From NCBI RefSeq assembly GCF_013149295.1, contig NZ_JABGCB010000015.1, positions 1-64,000 of the forward strand: a stretch of 64,000 nucleotides of DNA, read 5' to 3'. The notes under the pieces were generated by a model. That model saw only the letters and a program-made list of their open reading frames with translations. It did no database searches and was not told the DNA's origin. Shown in pieces: positions 63,501 through 64,000 of this stretch. This stretch comes from Novosphingobium sp. SG751A (GTDB lineage: Bacteria; Pseudomonadota; Alphaproteobacteria; Sphingomonadales; Sphingomonadaceae). A program made the position numbers and the translations under genes. The first letter of the stretch is position 1; every line of letters starts with the position of its first letter.

Positions 63501-64000
63501 TGGCGCAGGCCAGTGTGCTGTTCAACATCAACTATTACCGCGCGGGCATGGCCACTTTTTCGGTGGCCGACACGCTGGCCCATTTCACCGCCGCGCCGCA
63601 ATGGCTGATCGATCAGGCGGTCGAGCGGGCCTCGTTCAATGGCGGCACCATCACCATCACCGATCCGGTCTCGCTGGCCGACGCCGCCGCGCTGGTGGCG
63701 GCCAATCTGGCCTATCAGACCAATGACCAGCAGCAGGTCGATGGCCAGAGCTGGAACGGTATCACCTTCACCGTCTCTGACAGCGCCTCGGCTCTGGCGG
63801 CGCTGAGCAACAGCGATGCCACCAGCCTGCATGACGCGCTGGCTTTTGGCGGCGGGTCGATCACCGTCACCGGCACGGCCACCGCCGCGCAGGCGTCAAC
63901 GCTGGTCGCCGCCTATGGCGCTCTGGTGCATTACAGCGTGGCCGATACGGCCGCCGCCATCGTTGCGCGCCACACCGCCGACGGCAACTGGAACTTCCTG
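54593..64000 (+). CDS. Giant Bap-like surface adhesin (partial, 3,136 codons in window)
   Basis: An ATG at 54593 with AAGGA upstream opens a frame that stays open to the last base, so the protein exceeds 3,136 residues. Residues 1-130 resemble the prefix domain of BapA/LapA adhesins; 135-166 form a hydrophobic-then-poly-Gly segment (GTLLLLLGLGAAGGLAGALA) with no N-terminal signal peptide, as expected for type I secretion. Two Ig-like Bap repeats of 101 residues follow (about 180-380), then a Bap-type domain, a heptad coiled-coil stalk (about 710-880), 84-residue repeats (about 885-1080), and more than 2,000 residues of Thr/Gly/Ala-rich beta-strand repeats (ITVTGLASAQQAADL, IADTSAHYAS types). 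It should promote cell adhesion and biofilm. The secretion genes and RTX-like tail would lie to the right. Confidence 0.88.
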   Translation, partial: MTVVLRIASHETGRHVTKKLRKGINDVTLPAGAHVEVVDSQGHNALRPTKAEFAQGKLILDYNQGDDTVQLRIAGEAIEGLDSNGPLDLNAINAAFDSANPAEGAWASADWGNAEADAQGSGGTDNSDDRHHGVSGTLLLLLGLGAAGGLAGALAGGGGGGAAAATPATAPAAPVVALGNGVGTNGANAAEATQTSGVVTVSAASGTTIDVTFTNGTHTLTKTVTGTGSAVAVVLTSADLTTLGDGAIAVSAVAKANGLSSSAATNSFTLDTTGPVAPTLALSADTGASNSDHITSNGSVSLTAETGASVVLTFTNGSHSLTKTVTGTGSAQTVTLSSSDMASLGDGAVSVSAVATDVAGNAGPAGMLSYTLDTATVAGITSQPILVGGTPVLTGTAEAGDTVIVTIAGATYQTTAIGGTWSIDTATATPSSGTLALNTNGINAVGVTATDGAGNTATAAQNLQLVSASSGVVNTNATNVAVQVNSIDGNVPITINAPNATSLTITGNPNGSPVDVTIVDKTPGAVDSYPLTLITNVSPAGNPGQPNLLILDFASAQDRVVLSSASSVQGFNQIEVRNGTLDLSGVNLTGIVDIQINSGVVLTLAQFEALSSLVSLSGLGQLTIHLDTQSQISDLITFLQSPGNLFLMGTTVTVEYGSSNTVISNSTAANLISALNYPSIPQITNAISALQSAVGGNTAAIALLINDASAHGGTATTASITGIQAALAALQAQVAQQQLDLNAIAAHNLDSLETLVNNLSSAMTSLTAQVNTQATQIAANTSDIATQATQIAGLLTNVGALQTAVAALQTGNSDNAAAITALQAAHNSLSATVSALQTTLQNDIATLQGANYANATYKDIASLSAQIDALNSAVAALQTLVGPSSVADQISAAIGHPTNGSGAATGLWAAIESAISTAVAGLQTEIDNTNANLALVIDDSSANGGTATLNSIAGLLAAINVLNGSGAGSVAAQITAAIGHPTNGNGAATGLWVGIESAISAATATLQTEINNTNANLALVIDDSSANGGTPTLNSIAGLLAAINVLNGSGAGSVSSQIAAAIGHPTNGSGAATGLWADIETAINTETASLSAQIAALQGSNYNSAAYQDIASISAAITSLQSLVGNTSVSSQITNAINGVTNSFNTLISALHGAGVVVTVADTEALLVSDPAQLLTNYRLVDTYANLLAATQNAADANVFAYAKSIGFTSAAPLTVAQVTGLESAIAAIANAAPINAALNSYSLSDTVAHLALANPAILSGAINITATLSGASLDQVATVLAAANAGVTLLDAVSGTPAQILGLPLGAHDTITAITVTGLASAQQAADLVSLATAGKAGSVQLGAVSDTAANIEAVIAHQNGATFLSTATRIDVSGTLTVAEAEQLQAVNANVHITAIADSAASITSALSAHQLSLTYVTALSTTDTATIAQASALQAALPGHVSILGITDTSADIGAAVLAGTLSLTGVGSVAIADGSIADYASAAQAAALGRSTLSLAYDIADTSAHYASTIATYGQSFLGKAGNIVLSGTASLAVARSLLSAHNSGTVTIETINATAAQVGSLNFDAHDLVTNLNVAGLTFGNQTVDLTNVPFSTNLTYNGAGLGSSYSLMIYMPVPDGVNVDGNGVNQAGTVTINAGSGNNTFVFTDDLTDGTYLPTAYGVGSSINYATYGNNQHGTETLVIIGSVDISNIALGGDLNSYDLEAFAGSPSSVTLSATQLNKLHNFNGASGGTIINITNAPDPATGTVVVTSSSNNTLTQNINFTNVIGVNIGVNDNLQIDFLRLLGLSHVTTASGSGSSAQSGLVTPIFNTAGGQTYLTTDGTQNGTPISSSFLTNASYNIDMSAAAGLSLGNDGSGHYYLQDSQGNHLDLPQTLNGSTLALSPDEVSGSGAPLVMGATNGGILQLTGLVNSGGDAVDITHVTAPIRVSIGQNADLTGVGNPSQITTDLAHIASIPGSSITVNNVGGGNPPVTLTMTADQASNVAISGTGEVKVIGTATGNEDYSGLTATTVDLSGIDPNGHTITLPASIPSGHTLILNQAEVNGATITGTGSLNILVNSAATMDLSHIDTSHLSVSLVVPTGTSATVPSGSNLANFPIVVQSGATLTIDGDVASGKTISGAGTVVVTGTGTLNGGDDFSHITAHTVDLSAYTGTIAHLPTLSPTGVAALVLNTAEADFASAAAGNNLTVPSGTSLTVVVHGPASAPGTTLDMSGINTTGTGTLAVHVTGDTVLSSANLNGAPVSVDAAVTLTMPVNAASGLHITGAGTVDLFGGGAVTADLSNLTAAHVNWEVTQDATFTGTLGSAVVTIDHDVTLSGSAARFAGATVLAGAVNTGLGESRGVLSITGAFTTQDFSLVGASLDLSHATSGIVTNLTLPTWVAGQSLIMSYAQVDGLVLDVGAGDARIVNIASNTSSDLSTITSTSGHVTAIIDATASFGGTFSSAANASIHFITGTNGATYTLSLDAVLLDGRSVDGTGTVNVTTVSASTDLSAVLPSTIDFTHDSALTVVSGNLTEGSATVTLPALSAGHVLALTAAQANTLVVAGSAGTVDVQGDVAANADLTAIAAGIAISFADASDPQSGAQITIADAHTLTMASDQLTGQKVLADTAHNASGTLVVLGRGGAATALTSAADLGAVAATIDLTGITNLHVASGVLEDATTASYALTLPTLVSSQTLLVNADQLGGGALTLSGVGTADVRGDVASVSLNLSGLADTVHLSLLDNLDNAIDIDTGLALTVKAAHASNQTITGSGSLIVVDDSAHAAALVADLSHVSAETIDLTQFAGLHVGGGAALDHLVDATGTLALTLPVLANGQTLVLTTAQLDGDLPLQVLGSGTVEVTGTLDDQAINLTGIAAANTILFDGGALTMDHGAHLTATAGQLDGQTIATIDADSTITLADAAPAPVLSAADITAALTANANAAILGNVVDTAANLATLDWGNYGFLTSVHGTVTATTAATLAQASVLFNINYYRAGMATFSVADTLAHFTAAPQWLIDQAVERASFNGGTITITDPVSLADAAALVAANLAYQTNDQQQVDGQSWNGITFTVSDSASALAALSNSDATSLHDALAFGGGSITVTGTATAAQASTLVAAYGALVHYSVADTAAAIVARHTADGNWNFL
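57249..57836 (+). repeat. Tandem 252-bp (84-residue) repeats in the adhesin
   Basis: About 2.3 copies with a period of exactly 252 bp: the ATCGGCCA(C/T)CC mark recurs at 57272, 57524 and 57776. Each unit encodes AAIGHPTNGxGAATGLW, an amphipathic segment and LVIDDSSANGG. The copies are nearly identical in DNA, showing recent duplication, so copy number may vary between strains. Confidence 0.85.

Noticed and set aside
60878..63832. A 984-codon minus-strand open frame
   Set aside because: Same cause: it mirrors the repetitive plus-strand adhesin, has no recognisable domain and no ribosome site.

Overview
The window looks like chromosomal DNA of a high-GC alphaproteobacterium of the order Sphingomonadales, probably Novosphingobium or a close relative. 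This is inferred from the sphingomonad-style TonB-dependent receptors, a VPEID-CTERM/exosortase E pair, a Wzx/Wzy exopolysaccharide locus and a Bap-like giant adhesin. No rRNA, tRNA or CRISPR array was seen.

Region 1 (1-17.8 kb) is a catabolic island. A truncated TonB-receptor tail opens the window. It is followed by a minus-strand set (TonB receptor, secreted protein of unknown function, arylacetonitrilase-like nitrilase, MFS transporter, MarR regulator), a divergent AraC regulator, a second minus-strand set (52-aa protein, ThDP-dependent decarboxylase-like enzyme, FMN-dependent mandelate-dehydrogenase-like enzyme), a second TonB receptor, an aldehyde dehydrogenase and a second nitrilase. 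Together these fit a route from an aryl hydroxynitrile or arylacetonitrile through a 2-hydroxy acid, a 2-oxo acid and an aldehyde to an aromatic acid. The ThDP/FMN operon and the aldehyde dehydrogenase share a quasi-palindromic promoter motif (GTTT-N6-AAAC core, 16 of 18 bases identical), so one regulator may control both. An IS21-type istB remnant lies beside the aldehyde dehydrogenase promoter.

Region 2 (17.8-20.5 kb) holds a LysR regulator divergent from the second nitrilase, a HisC-type aminotransferase and a poorly coding stretch with one small ORF.

Region 3 (20.5-51.1 kb) is one long minus-strand exopolysaccharide locus. Read in transcription order it contains a NusG/RfaH-like antiterminator; rmlC, rmlB and rmlA; an AlgD-like nucleotide-sugar dehydrogenase; a GT4; a Wzy-like ligase/polymerase; Wza-like export lipoprotein; Wzc-like tyrosine autokinase; a hypothetical protein; a second GT4; Wzx flippase; a second Wzy-like protein; a polysaccharide lyase; MBOAT and SGNH acylation genes; an acyltransferase-3; a GT2; a small membrane protein; another acyltransferase-3; a hexapeptide acetyltransferase; and the initiating polyprenyl glycosylphosphotransferase. 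It is followed by a membrane-attached SurA/PpiC-like protein, an exosortase E/CPBP-protease fusion, its VPEID-CTERM substrate and a clan GH-A-like secreted protein. Many junctions overlap (ATGA, TGATG), indicating translational coupling. The gap between the antiterminator and rmlC contains a hairpin followed by GCGGTAGCTT, close to the enterobacterial ops element.

Region 4 (51.1-64 kb) has two regulators (an OmpR-type winged-helix protein with a degenerate receiver and a FixJ-like response regulator), a 1.35-kb AT-rich gap, and the first 3,136 codons of a giant plus-strand adhesin that runs off the window without a stop.
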